A stretch of 16,977 bases of DNA, taken from NCBI GenBank assembly GCA_009774145.1, contig VSND01000084.1, positions 1-16,977 on the forward strand, read 5' to 3'. Position numbers and translations under genes: made by a program. The stretch comes from Lachnospiraceae bacterium. GTDB taxonomy: Bacteria > Bacillota > Clostridia > Lachnospirales > Lachnospiraceae. Below the pieces are notes generated by a model. That model was not told where the DNA came from. It was given only the letters and a program-made list of their open reading frames with translations, and searched no databases. Of this stretch, positions 1-6,684 are shown piece by piece. How positions within the stretch are numbered: position 1 is the first letter of the stretch; each line of letters begins with the position of its first letter.

Positions 1-49
1 CGGTTTTGAACCGACGATAATGGTTCCAGATTCTCAATGATTCTGGAAC
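1..49. repeat. Two adjacent inverted repeats at the left edge
   Basis: CGGTT (1-5) and AACCG (9-13) form a 5-bp stem with a 3-base loop. GTTCCAGA (23-30) and TCTGGAAC (42-49) form a perfect 8-bp stem with an 11-base loop. The stretch does not translate into anything resembling the upstream part of the ABC ATPase that follows. It may be the end of an inserted element or another non-coding sequence running off the window. No transposase or attachment core is visible, so its identity stays open. Confidence 0.4.
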
Positions 50-71
50 ATATCGGTAAAAGTCTTAATGA

Positions 72-593
72 TTGTGTTTAAAACTTTTTATGCGGTTCTG
101 GGATGTGGACGCCGGGCGGGTGATGGTATCCGGCATGGATGTGAAGGACGCGCCTACCAGACGACTTCGGGATATGGAAAGTTACGTGACGCAAAGTACC
201 TGGCTTTTTCACGACACGATTGCAAATAATATTGCCGTCGGAAAGCCGGGAGCTTCCATGGAAGAAATCATGGAAGCGGCGAAGAAAGCGTCCGTCCATG
301 ATTTTATCATGACCCTTCCCAAAGGGTACGACACGGAAGTGGGAGAGCTTGGGGATACCCTTTCCGGCGGAGAACGCCAGCGCATCGGCATCGCCCGTGC
401 GTTCCTCCACGACGCGCCCTTCGTCCTCCTGGACGAACCCACCAGCAATCTGGATGCCCTGAATGAAGGCGTCATTTTGAAATCCTTAAAGGAAGAACGG
501 GGGCAGAAGACGATGATCCTTGTATCCCACCGCAGATCCACCATGAATATTGCAGAGGAAGTGTATGAGATGGCAAATGGGCGAATCTCCTGA
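72..593 (+). pseudogene. ABC exporter ATP-binding domain, 5'-truncated remnant
   Basis: This is the C-terminal nucleotide-binding domain of an ABC exporter, probably once an ATP-binding/permease half-transporter. Seen in order are the Q-loop region (YVTQSTWLF), the signature LSGGERQR, Walker B FVLLDEPTSNLD with its D-loop, and the H-loop VSHRRST. The membrane domain is absent, and the Walker A glycine loop that should lie just before residue 1 is missing. Two in-frame stops (TAA 66-68, TGA 69-71) immediately precede the first conserved residues (CLKLFMRFW). A GGT-AAA-AGT triplet set at 55-63 could be the GKS of Walker A, but it is in another frame. The only in-frame start is a TTG without a ribosome binding site. 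The gene is therefore probably non-functional, broken by insertion or rearrangement. The C-terminus (NGRIS) looks natural. The substrate cannot be told. Confidence 0.75.
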
Positions 594-610
594 AGGAAAA
601 CTGCATTTCC

Positions 611-655
611 TGCGCATTGTATAAGCCGGCAGGTACTCCGGCTGGTCAATGCGCA
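611..655 (+). other. Nested RNA hairpin downstream of the ABC remnant
   Basis: TGCGCATTG (611-619) pairs perfectly with CAATGCGCA (647-655). Inside it AGCCGG (624-629) pairs with CCGGCT (638-643). It begins 17 bases after the ABC stop and ends 7 bases before the terminator. It could stabilise the 3' end of the transcript or be part of a double terminator. No known motif is recognised. Confidence 0.55.
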
Positions 656-662
656 CTTTCCG

Positions 663-705
663 GACAGCTGCTTTGGACAGAATGACAAAGCAGCTGTCTT
701 TTTTT
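663..705 (+). terminator. Intrinsic terminator after the ABC remnant
   Basis: A perfect 13-bp stem, GACAGCTGCTTTG (663-675) with CAAAGCAGCTGTC (686-698), has a 10-base loop and is followed directly by seven T residues (699-705). This is a textbook Rho-independent terminator for transcription coming from the ABC gene, and it isolates that gene from the arabinose block. Confidence 0.93.
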
Positions 706-947
706 GCGCAGAGACAGGAGGCAATATGGCAGACTGCCCGAACAGCGGCGCATGGTTCGGCAGATGAAAGAGAAAAAGCAGGCATCTGGAAAGGCATACA
801 GATTTTATGCCATGAAAATGCTCAATGCAGCATCAGGTGTACAGGAAAAAACAAAAAAATAAGTACAACTTATCAAATAAATGTATACAACTTACAAAAA
901 TGTACGAAAAAAATTGTATGTTGTAGGATAAAAAGCAGAAAAACAGA
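706..947. other. Gene-free AT-rich region upstream of the sugar-transport promoter
   Basis: No convincing coding sequence is seen between the terminator and the promoter. The right half is very A/T-rich. It holds a perfect direct repeat TACAACTTA at 864-872 and 886-894 (22 bases apart, about two helical turns) and an inverted related copy TATGTTGTA at 917-925. ATAAG (859-863) and CTTAT (869-873) flank the first copy as an inverted repeat. These are plausible regulator-binding half-sites; see the operator entry. Confidence 0.5.
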
Positions 948-980
948 TTGACAAAGCAAATTTTAGGATGTATATTGTAC
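864..980. promoter_or_regulatory. Candidate AraR operator array (TACAA/TTGTA half-sites)
   Basis: TACAA or its complement TTGTA occurs at 864-868, 886-890, 893-897, 914-918, 921-925 and 975-979. The last one (TTGTAC) abuts the -10 box. In Bacillus subtilis the AraR operator is built from TTGTAC half-sites around a central CG. An AraR-like regulator is encoded in this block, so these are inferred to be its sites. No full 16-bp consensus palindrome is present, so the assignment is tentative. Confidence 0.4.
948..976 (+). promoter_or_regulatory. Sigma-A promoter of the arabinose transport operon
   Basis: A perfect -35 TTGACA (948-953), a 17-base spacer and a -10 TATATT (971-976) predict transcription starting near 983. 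This leaves a 5' leader of about 175 bases before the sugar-binding protein gene. A TTGTAC half-site overlaps the end of the -10, consistent with repression by AraR. Confidence 0.85.
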
Positions 981-1088
981 CTAAAGAAAGGGCAGACAAA
1001 TAAAAATAATTCGTGAAAATGACAATTATCCCCAATTGGAATTGGCAATAATGTCAAGAAAATCACGCAGTATGTTCTTCGTACAATC

Positions 1089-1106
1089 TTGTTCCTACAG
1101 GAACAA
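1089..1106. promoter_or_regulatory. Palindrome in the leader of the sugar-binding protein gene
   Basis: TTGTTCCT (1089-1096) and AGGAACAA (1099-1106) form a perfect 8-bp inverted repeat around AC. It lies about 50 bases before the start codon and inside the predicted transcript. It could be an operator for a dimeric regulator or a small RNA hairpin. There is no T-run, so it is not a terminator. Confidence 0.5.
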
Positions 1107-1158
1107 CTTGTAAATACAACTTTTCATACTAAAATTCTATGTTGGGAGGAAAACAAAC

Positions 1159-2298
1159 ATGAAAAGAAAAGTTTTAAGCACAATCCTTGCAGCTTCCATG
1201 GTGGCCACGATGGCAGTTGGCTGTGGCGGCGGTAACTCCGCGCAGACGGATGCTCCTGCGGCAGATGCAGGAACTGAGGCTCCGGCAGCAGCAGATCAGG
1301 AAGGCGGCAAGATCGGTGTGGCAATGCCCACGCAGTCTTCCGAGAGATGGATCAAGGACGGCGACAACATGAAGGAGAAGCTGGAGGCGCTTGGCTATGA
1401 AGTAGATCTTCAGTATGCAGAGGATGATGTACAGATGCAGGTTTCTCAGATTGAGAACATGATCGCATCCGGTTCTCAGTGTCTGGTTATCGCAGCAGTT
1501 GACGCCGGGGCGCTTACGACCGTAGAGGCTCAGGCAAAAGAAGCAGGTATCCCGATTATCGCTTACGACCGTCTTCTGATGGATACGGATGCAGTTTCCT
1601 ACTATGCTTCCTTTGATAATGAAGGCGTAGGTACCGCCATTGGTGAGTATGTGAAAACTGCAAAAGATCTGGATGCTGCAAGAGAAGCAGGCGAGAGCTA
1701 TACCATCGAGTTCTTCATGGGTTCTCCGGACGACAACAATGCCGTTCTGCTTCATAAAGGCGTAATGGGCGTTCTTCAGGAGTATCTGGATGACGGCACC
1801 CTGGTGTGCAAGACCGGAAGAACTTCCTTTGAAGACACCTGTATCTTAAGATGGTCTCAGGAGACTGCGCAGCAGTGGTGTGAGAACTATCTGACCGGTT
1901 TCTATGCAGACGAGGATCTGGACATTGCGTGTACCGCATTTGACGGTTTCGCATATGGTGTAAAGGCTGCTCTTCAGGGTGCAGGCTATACTGCAGACAA
2001 CTGGCCGCTGATTACCGGACAGGATGCAGAGCTGATGGCATGCAAGAATATTCTTGACGGAACCCAGACTGCTTCCATCTTCAAGAACACCAGCCTTCTG
2101 GCAGACAAGTGTGTGACCATGGTTGAGGCAGTTATGAAGGGTGCTGAGCCGGAGATCAACGATACAACGACCTATGACAACAATGTAGTTGTTGTTCCGT
2201 CCTATCTGTGTACTCCGATCTCTGTCGACAAAGACAACCTTCAGGAAGTCGTTGTTGAGGAAGCAAAATATTATACAGCAGAAGAGTTAGGGCTGTAA
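1159..2298 (+). CDS. chvE: ChvE-type sugar-binding lipoprotein of an ABC importer
   Basis: This 379-aa extracellular solute-binding protein captures a monosaccharide for the ABC importer encoded downstream. The N-terminus is a lipoprotein signal: KRK, a hydrophobic stretch and a lipobox ending AVGC with Cys22 as the likely lipidation site. A low-complexity Ala/Gly/Glu linker follows, which tethers the domain to the membrane. The mature part opens with IGVAMPTQSSERWIKDG and continues with DLQYAEDD, SQIENMIASG and IIAYDRL. These blocks are typical of ChvE, which binds galactose, arabinose, xylose and related sugars. The start is fixed by GGGAGG (1144-1149), 9 bases before ATG. The gene follows the sigma-A promoter and is followed by a hairpin that probably reduces read-through, so this component should be made in excess. 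L-arabinose as ligand is inferred from the linked araA and araD. Confidence 0.92.
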   Translation: MKRKVLSTILAASMVATMAVGCGGGNSAQTDAPAADAGTEAPAAADQEGGKIGVAMPTQSSERWIKDGDNMKEKLEALGYEVDLQYAEDDVQMQVSQIENMIASGSQCLVIAAVDAGALTTVEAQAKEAGIPIIAYDRLLMDTDAVSYYASFDNEGVGTAIGEYVKTAKDLDAAREAGESYTIEFFMGSPDDNNAVLLHKGVMGVLQEYLDDGTLVCKTGRTSFEDTCILRWSQETAQQWCENYLTGFYADEDLDIACTAFDGFAYGVKAALQGAGYTADNWPLITGQDAELMACKNILDGTQTASIFKNTSLLADKCVTMVEAVMKGAEPEINDTTTYDNNVVVVPSYLCTPISVDKDNLQEVVVEEAKYYTAEELGL

Positions 2299-2312
2299 TC
2301 ACAGTCTGAAAG

Positions 2313-2339
2313 GGCGGCGGCATGATCCGCCGCCTTTTT
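2313..2339 (+). terminator. Intercistronic terminator/attenuator after the binding-protein gene
   Basis: GGCGGCGG (2313-2320) and CCGCCGCC (2327-2334) form a perfect 8-bp GC stem with a 6-base loop, followed by five T residues. It begins 14 bases after the binding-protein stop codon, and no separate promoter is obvious before the ATPase gene. It most likely works as a partial terminator and 3' stabiliser, giving more binding protein than ATPase or permease. Confidence 0.85.
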
Positions 2340-2424
2340 ACAGGGGTTTATCCTTTGGCAGAGGCCGGGGCAGAGAAGAAAACGGCGGCTGCCTGTGGAA
2401 ATATAAAGAAAAGGAGCAAGAGGT

Positions 2425-3975
2425 ATGTCAGATTATATCTTGGAGATGAACCACATAACCAAGGAATTCTCAGGCGTGAAGGCACTGGACGATGTGAATC
2501 TGAAGGTGAAAAAAGGCGAGGTCCATGCGTTGTGCGGGGAGAACGGAGCCGGGAAATCCACACTGATGAACGTGCTCTCCGGCGTGTACCCTTTCGGGAC
2601 TTATTCCGGGGATATCGTCTACAAAGGTGAGATCGGAAAGTTTCACAAGATCAAGGACAGTGAGGCGAAGGGCATCGTTATCATCCATCAGGAGCTGGCC
2701 TTAAGTCCGTATCTGTCTGTTGCGGAAAATGTATTCCTGGGGAATGAACAATGTTCCGGGAAGGGCGTCATCGACTGGACGAAGACCAGGGCAAAGGCAA
2801 CAGAGATGCTGGCGAAAGTCGGACTGGAGGACGAGGATGTCAATGTGCCGGTCAATTCCCTCGGCGTAGGCAAGCAGCAGCTGATCGAGATTGCCAAGGC
2901 TATGGCGAAGGATGTGGAGCTTCTGATTCTGGATGAGCCGACGGCGGCTCTGAACGACGAAGAGTCTGCAAAACTTCTGGAGATCATGCTGGAGCTGAAA
3001 AAGCAGGGTGTGACCATGATCATTATCTCTCACAAACTGAATGAGATCAGTTATGTGGCGGATGCCATTACCGTCATCCGTGACGGACACACCATCGAGA
3101 CCCTGACCAAGGGCGTGGACGATTTCTCAGAGGATCGTATCATCAAGGGCATGGTAGGACGTGAGATGACGAACCGTTATCCGGTTCGCGAGGGAGTGAC
3201 CATTGGGGATACCATATTTGAGGTTCAGAACTGGAATGTATACCATCCGGAGGATCCGAACCGGCAGGTATTGAAGGACGTAAACATTAAAGTAAAAGCC
3301 GGCGAGGTGGTAGGTCTTGCCGGACTGATGGGGGCAGGACGTACCGAGTTTGCCATGAGCGTATTCGGAAAGTCCTATGGGCAGAAAATAAGCGGTACAG
3401 TGAAGATGAATGGCAAAGAAGTAGATCTGAAAGATGTACGGACTGCGATTGATAATAAACTGGCTTATGTGTCTGAGGACCGTAAAGGAAACGGACTGGT
3501 TCTCATCGACGACATCAAGAGGAATATGACCATGGCTGCTCTTCGCAATTTCTTCTCGAAAAACGGTGTGGTAAACGCCAATGAGGAGATTGTGAAAGCA
3601 GAAGAATATAAAAAGCGGATTAACGTAAAAGCGAACTCCATTGACCAGACAGTAGGTTCTCTGTCCGGCGGTAACCAGCAGAAAGTCGTTCTTGCCAAAT
3701 GGATGCTGACCCAGCCGGATGTGCTGATTCTCGACGAGCCGACCAGAGGTATTGATGTCGGTGCGAAATATGAGATCTACTGCGTTATCAACGATCTGGC
3801 AAAAGCAGGAAAAGCAGTCATTATTATTTCATCCGAGATGCCGGAGATCATCGGTACCTGCGACAGACTGTATGTGATCAATGAGGGTCATATTGCAGGC
3901 GAGCTGGCAAAGGAAGAGATGACTCAGGAAAAGATCATGGGCTGTATTATGGCTGATAACAGGAAAGGTGCGTAA
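2425..3975 (+). CDS. gguA: Sugar ABC importer ATPase with two nucleotide-binding domains (GguA/MmsA type)
   Basis: This 516-aa cytoplasmic ATPase energises sugar import. It is a tandem of two ATP-binding domains, as in AraG, MglA and RbsA. Domain 1 has Walker A GENGAGKST (about 38-46) and Walker B LLILDEPTAAL (about 167-176). Its signature is altered to NSLGVGKQQ. Domain 2 has a degenerate Walker A (GLMGAGRTE, about 300-308), which is normal for this family, plus an intact LSGGNQQ (about 413-419) and Walker B with DEPTRGID. Length is typical. AAGGAG (2411-2416) sits 8 bases before ATG. The permease gene starts 2 bases after its stop, so the two are surely co-transcribed and probably translationally coupled. 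The whole protein fits the GguA/MmsA branch that partners with ChvE. Confidence 0.94.
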   Translation: MSDYILEMNHITKEFSGVKALDDVNLKVKKGEVHALCGENGAGKSTLMNVLSGVYPFGTYSGDIVYKGEIGKFHKIKDSEAKGIVIIHQELALSPYLSVAENVFLGNEQCSGKGVIDWTKTRAKATEMLAKVGLEDEDVNVPVNSLGVGKQQLIEIAKAMAKDVELLILDEPTAALNDEESAKLLEIMLELKKQGVTMIIISHKLNEISYVADAITVIRDGHTIETLTKGVDDFSEDRIIKGMVGREMTNRYPVREGVTIGDTIFEVQNWNVYHPEDPNRQVLKDVNIKVKAGEVVGLAGLMGAGRTEFAMSVFGKSYGQKISGTVKMNGKEVDLKDVRTAIDNKLAYVSEDRKGNGLVLIDDIKRNMTMAALRNFFSKNGVVNANEEIVKAEEYKKRINVKANSIDQTVGSLSGGNQQKVVLAKWMLTQPDVLILDEPTRGIDVGAKYEIYCVINDLAKAGKAVIIISSEMPEIIGTCDRLYVINEGHIAGELAKEEMTQEKIMGCIMADNRKGA

Positions 3976-3977
3976 TC

Positions 3978-5144
3978 ATGGAAAATAAGAAAGTTGTCAA
4001 TATTGATATGAGACAGTACGGTATGGTACTGGCGCTTATAGCGGTTTATGTTATTTTTGCAATCCTGACCGGCGGCAAGAACCTGTCTCCGGCGAACATC
4101 AACAACCTGATCATGCAGAATGGCTACATCGTGATCCTTGCTGTTGGTATGCTGCTTTGCGTACTGACCGGTAACGTCGACCTGGGCGTTGGTTCTGTTG
4201 TGGCTACCTGCGGTGCTGTTGTTGGTATCGGTATGGTGGACTATGGCTGGAATATGTGGCTGTCCATTATTGCAGCGCTGATCGTAGGTCTGCTCTGCGG
4301 TATGTTTGCAGGTTTTTTCATCTCCAAACTGGGAATCCCGCCTTTCATTGTAACGCTGGCAACCATGCTGATGGGCCGCGGACTTACCTATGTGCTCCTG
4401 CAGGCGCAGACCAAAGGACCTCTTCCAACAGATTTTGTGTACATAGGAGCAGGTTTCCTTCCGACCATTAAGATCGGGGCAGAGGGTTCTCAGCTTGATC
4501 TGGTATGTCTGGTTGTTGCGACAGTGATATCTGTACTGATTGTTCTCTCTGAACTGAAGAGCATTGCTACCAGGAAAAAATATGGTTTTGCAACCAACCC
4601 CACCTGGCAGCTGATTGTGAAGAATGCGATTATTATCGGCATTGTATGGTTCTTCTTCTACAAACTGGCATGTTACAGCGGTATTCCGTTCGTGCTGGTT
4701 CTGATGGCGCTTCTGGTTGGCCTGTATCATTTCATCACTACTAAGACTGTTGCAGGGCGTCAGGTATATGCACTGGGCGGCAATGCAAAGGCAGCAAAAC
4801 TGTCCGGTATCAATACAGAGAAAGTGTTCTTCTGGGTATACACCAATATGGGTATTCTCTGTGCAGTGGCAGGTATCGTTCTGTCCGCACGTAATGCATC
4901 CGCAACGCCGAAGGCCGGCGACCAGTTCGAGATGGATGCCATTGCATCCTGCTATATCGGCGGAGCTGCTACTTCCGGCGGTGTTGGTACCATTATCGGT
5001 GCAGTCGTTGGAGCTTTCATCATGGGTATCCTGAACAACGGTATGTCCCTGTACGGCTTCTCCACAGACCTTCAGAAGATCGTGAAGGGCGCCGTGCTTC
5101 TGGGCGCTGTTACCATCGATCTGGTGTCCAAACGTAAAAAATAA
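3978..5144 (+). CDS. gguB: Sugar ABC importer permease (GguB/MmsB type)
   Basis: This 388-aa integral membrane protein forms the translocation channel. Many hydrophobic helices are evident (for example YGMVLALIAVYVIFAIL near the N-terminus), as are the family blocks ANINNLIMQNGYIVILAVGMLLC and TGNVDLGVGS. The cytoplasmic loop that contacts the ATPase carries GNAKAAKLSGI. At 388 aa it is longer than RbsC-type permeases (about 320 aa). The extra central segment with the helix NAIIIGIVWFFFYKLACY is characteristic of the GguB branch. The start lies 2 bases after the ATPase stop, with AGGAAAGG just upstream inside that gene. It forms one importer with the preceding ATPase and the ChvE-like lipoprotein. 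Arabinose is the inferred substrate, though relatives accept several hexoses and pentoses. Confidence 0.93.
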   Translation: MENKKVVNIDMRQYGMVLALIAVYVIFAILTGGKNLSPANINNLIMQNGYIVILAVGMLLCVLTGNVDLGVGSVVATCGAVVGIGMVDYGWNMWLSIIAALIVGLLCGMFAGFFISKLGIPPFIVTLATMLMGRGLTYVLLQAQTKGPLPTDFVYIGAGFLPTIKIGAEGSQLDLVCLVVATVISVLIVLSELKSIATRKKYGFATNPTWQLIVKNAIIIGIVWFFFYKLACYSGIPFVLVLMALLVGLYHFITTKTVAGRQVYALGGNAKAAKLSGINTEKVFFWVYTNMGILCAVAGIVLSARNASATPKAGDQFEMDAIASCYIGGAATSGGVGTIIGAVVGAFIMGILNNGMSLYGFSTDLQKIVKGAVLLGAVTIDLVSKRKK

Positions 5145-5157
5145 ATTTTTCGAAGGA

Positions 5158-5181
5158 AGGGCTGCCCTTCGGGGCGGCCCT
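5158..5181 (+). promoter_or_regulatory. UUCG-capped hairpin between the araR ribosome binding site and start codon
   Basis: AGGGCTGCCC (5158-5167) and GGGCGGCCCT (5172-5181) form a 10-bp stem (one G-U pair) closed by TTCG, an exceptionally stable tetraloop. No T-run follows, so termination would be poor. A purine-rich GAAGGA (5152-5157) lies directly before the stem, and the ATG at 5192 lies 10 bases after it. Folding would bring the two to normal ribosome-binding spacing. It may alternatively be a weak terminator after the permease gene. Confidence 0.7.
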
Positions 5182-5191
5182 GTTGAGTAAT

Positions 5192-6283
5192 ATGAAACAG
5201 AGGGAACCAAAATATCTGTCGCTGGTCAACTGGATAAAAGAGAAAATCCGCACAAGGGAACTGTGTGCGGGCGAGAAGCTGTATTCGGAAAATGAATTGA
5301 GCGAGATGTTCGGCCTGAGCCGTCAGACGGTACGCCATGCCATCGGGATTCTTGAAGCGGAAGGCCTGGTGGAAAGGATTCGGGGGAGCGGAACCTATAT
5401 TGGATGCCGCCGCGGAACCCCAAGAAAACGGACCATGAACATTGCGGTCATCAGTACCTATGTGGATGGATATATCTTTCCGCCTACGCTGCAGGGGATC
5501 GTTCAGACACTGACCGGGGCGGGATATATGACTCAGATTGCCTTTACCAACAACCGGGTGGACAGTGAACGGAAGATTTTGGAAAAGATCTTGGAAAAAG
5601 ACAATGTAGACGGCGTAATTGTGGAAGCGACCAAGAGCGCTCTTCCCAATCCGAATCTGGAATATTACCGGGAGCTTCAGAGACGGCAGACCGCATTATT
5701 GTTTTTTAACTGCAGATATCCGGAGCTGGATGCGCCGATCGTGGCGCTGGATGATGCACAGGTGGCGGAGGAAGCAGTGAGTTATCTTCTGTCTCTGGGA
5801 CACCGGAAGATCGGAGGCATCTTCAAAGCGGATGATGGTCAGGGAAGGCTCCGGTACGCAGGCTATGTGGAGGCGCTTCTGAAAAGAGGAATCGGGGTGG
5901 ACGACCGGAAGATTCTCTGGATCGATACCGAAGATCAGAAGTCGCTGCGAAATATCAAGAATTCTGTACTTCGGAGAATGACGGACTGCACCGCAGTTTT
6001 CTGCTATAATGATGAAGTGGCCTTTGGGCTGATCGAGCTCCTTCATAAAGAAGGATTTCGGGTTCCGGGGCAGCTTTCGGTGGTCAGTATTGACGGTTCA
6101 GAACTGTCCATGCTGGCAGAACCTCATATTACTTCGATTCCATACCCCATGGAGGAGCTTGGAAGAAAGACGGCAGAGAATATGCTGCGTCTGATTGAAG
6201 AACCGGATTTTGACGGAACGTACCTGTATTGTCCCGAGATTCTGATACGTGATTCTGTGAGGAAGATAGGAGGAATCGGATAG
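5192..6283 (+). CDS. araR: AraR-like transcriptional repressor (GntR DNA-binding domain fused to a LacI-type sensor)
   Basis: The protein (363 aa) is very close in length to Bacillus AraR (362 aa). The N-terminal ~70 residues are a GntR winged helix: a helix-turn-helix around YSENELSEMFGLSRQTVRHAIG followed by the wing GLVERIRGSGTYI. The rest is a LacI/periplasmic-binding-protein-like effector domain, with INIAVIS-like opening MNIAVISTYVDGYIF, GHRKIGGIFKADDGQG, AVFCYNDEVAFG and LSVVSIDGSE. It probably represses the arabinose genes until L-arabinose binds. ATG 5192 was chosen over the TTG at 5183 for codon type, the length match and because the TTG has no usable ribosome binding site. The gene stands between the importer and araA-araD. 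Direct targets are inferred only; the TACAA/TTGTA sites upstream of the importer are the best candidates. Confidence 0.88.
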   Translation: MKQREPKYLSLVNWIKEKIRTRELCAGEKLYSENELSEMFGLSRQTVRHAIGILEAEGLVERIRGSGTYIGCRRGTPRKRTMNIAVISTYVDGYIFPPTLQGIVQTLTGAGYMTQIAFTNNRVDSERKILEKILEKDNVDGVIVEATKSALPNPNLEYYRELQRRQTALLFFNCRYPELDAPIVALDDAQVAEEAVSYLLSLGHRKIGGIFKADDGQGRLRYAGYVEALLKRGIGVDDRKILWIDTEDQKSLRNIKNSVLRRMTDCTAVFCYNDEVAFGLIELLHKEGFRVPGQLSVVSIDGSELSMLAEPHITSIPYPMEELGRKTAENMLRLIEEPDFDGTYLYCPEILIRDSVRKIGGIG

Positions 6284-6538
6284 ATGGGGGATAAAAGGAA
6301 AAATGATCCATCAAAGGTATCGCTGATCCTGCGCATTGTGGTATCTGCATATCTTTTATATCTGGTCTGGGGATTAAGAGACGCCCCGGCAGCCCATACA
6401 GGGCCGCAGCGCCTGCTGTTTATTGCTGCAATGATCGTTTTTGCGGCGGTAGCGGTGATTCTGGGCGGGATGTCCATAAAGGCTTTTCTGAACGGAGAAT
6501 ATGATCGGCCGGACGATGGGGATGGTCCGGAATCCTGA
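6284..6538 (+). CDS. Small two-helix membrane protein, unknown function
   Basis: This 84-aa protein is not recognised as a named family. Its start codon follows the araR stop directly (TAG-ATG), and AGGAGG (6268-6273, inside araR) lies 10 bases upstream. Translational coupling to araR is therefore likely, and the ORF is probably real. Two hydrophobic segments are clear: about residues 12-31 (VSLILRIVVSAYLLYLVWGL) and about 44-64 (LLFIAAMIVFAAVAVILGG). A basic N-terminus (GDKRKNDPSK) precedes them and an acidic tail (EYDRPDDGDGPES) follows. Charge distribution suggests both ends face the cytoplasm. There are no catalytic motifs and no signal-peptide cleavage site. Its place inside an arabinose operon suggests a role linked to sugar uptake or sensing, but this is only inferred from position. 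Confidence 0.7.
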   Translation: MGDKRKNDPSKVSLILRIVVSAYLLYLVWGLRDAPAAHTGPQRLLFIAAMIVFAAVAVILGGMSIKAFLNGEYDRPDDGDGPES

Positions 6539-6684
6539 ATGGCTGACTGCCAGAGGCAGCCTGCGTGACGGAAGACGCACGTCGCGCTGAACATATGAGA
6601 TCCGGGTTATGGCGCGATAGGCCGTAGAGCGGATCTGTCCTATAAAAAATGCCGCAGCGTCAGCGGCGGGAATGGAGAAACAAG
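6539..6684 (+). promoter_or_regulatory. Structured leader region before araA
   Basis: These 146 bases lack a gene but contain several short stems: CTGCC/GGCAG near 6547-6559, TGCGT (6562-6566) with ACGCA (6575-6579), AGATCCG (6598-6604) with CGGATCT (6630-6636), and GCCGC (6651-6655) with GCGGC (6663-6667), the last just before the araA ribosome binding site. A TATAAA at 6641-6646 has no good -35, so a promoter is doubtful. No AraR-like TTGTAC site is seen here. It could be an RNA processing or translation-control element, or simply GC-rich spacer. Confidence 0.4.

Noticed and set aside
1..75. The 3' end of a group II intron at the left edge
   Set aside because: No domain V-like hairpin with the conserved AGC triad and no domain VI bulge could be recognised.
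649..951. A 100-residue plus-strand open frame in the region before the sugar-transport promoter
   Set aside because: It crosses the terminator stem and loop, has no ribosome binding site and becomes Lys/Asn-rich as expected for A/T-rich non-coding DNA.
3924..5210. A 428-residue open frame antisense to the permease gene
   Set aside because: It is rich in His, Cys, Gln and Asn as expected of an antisense shadow, covers the well-supported permease exactly, and has no start signals.
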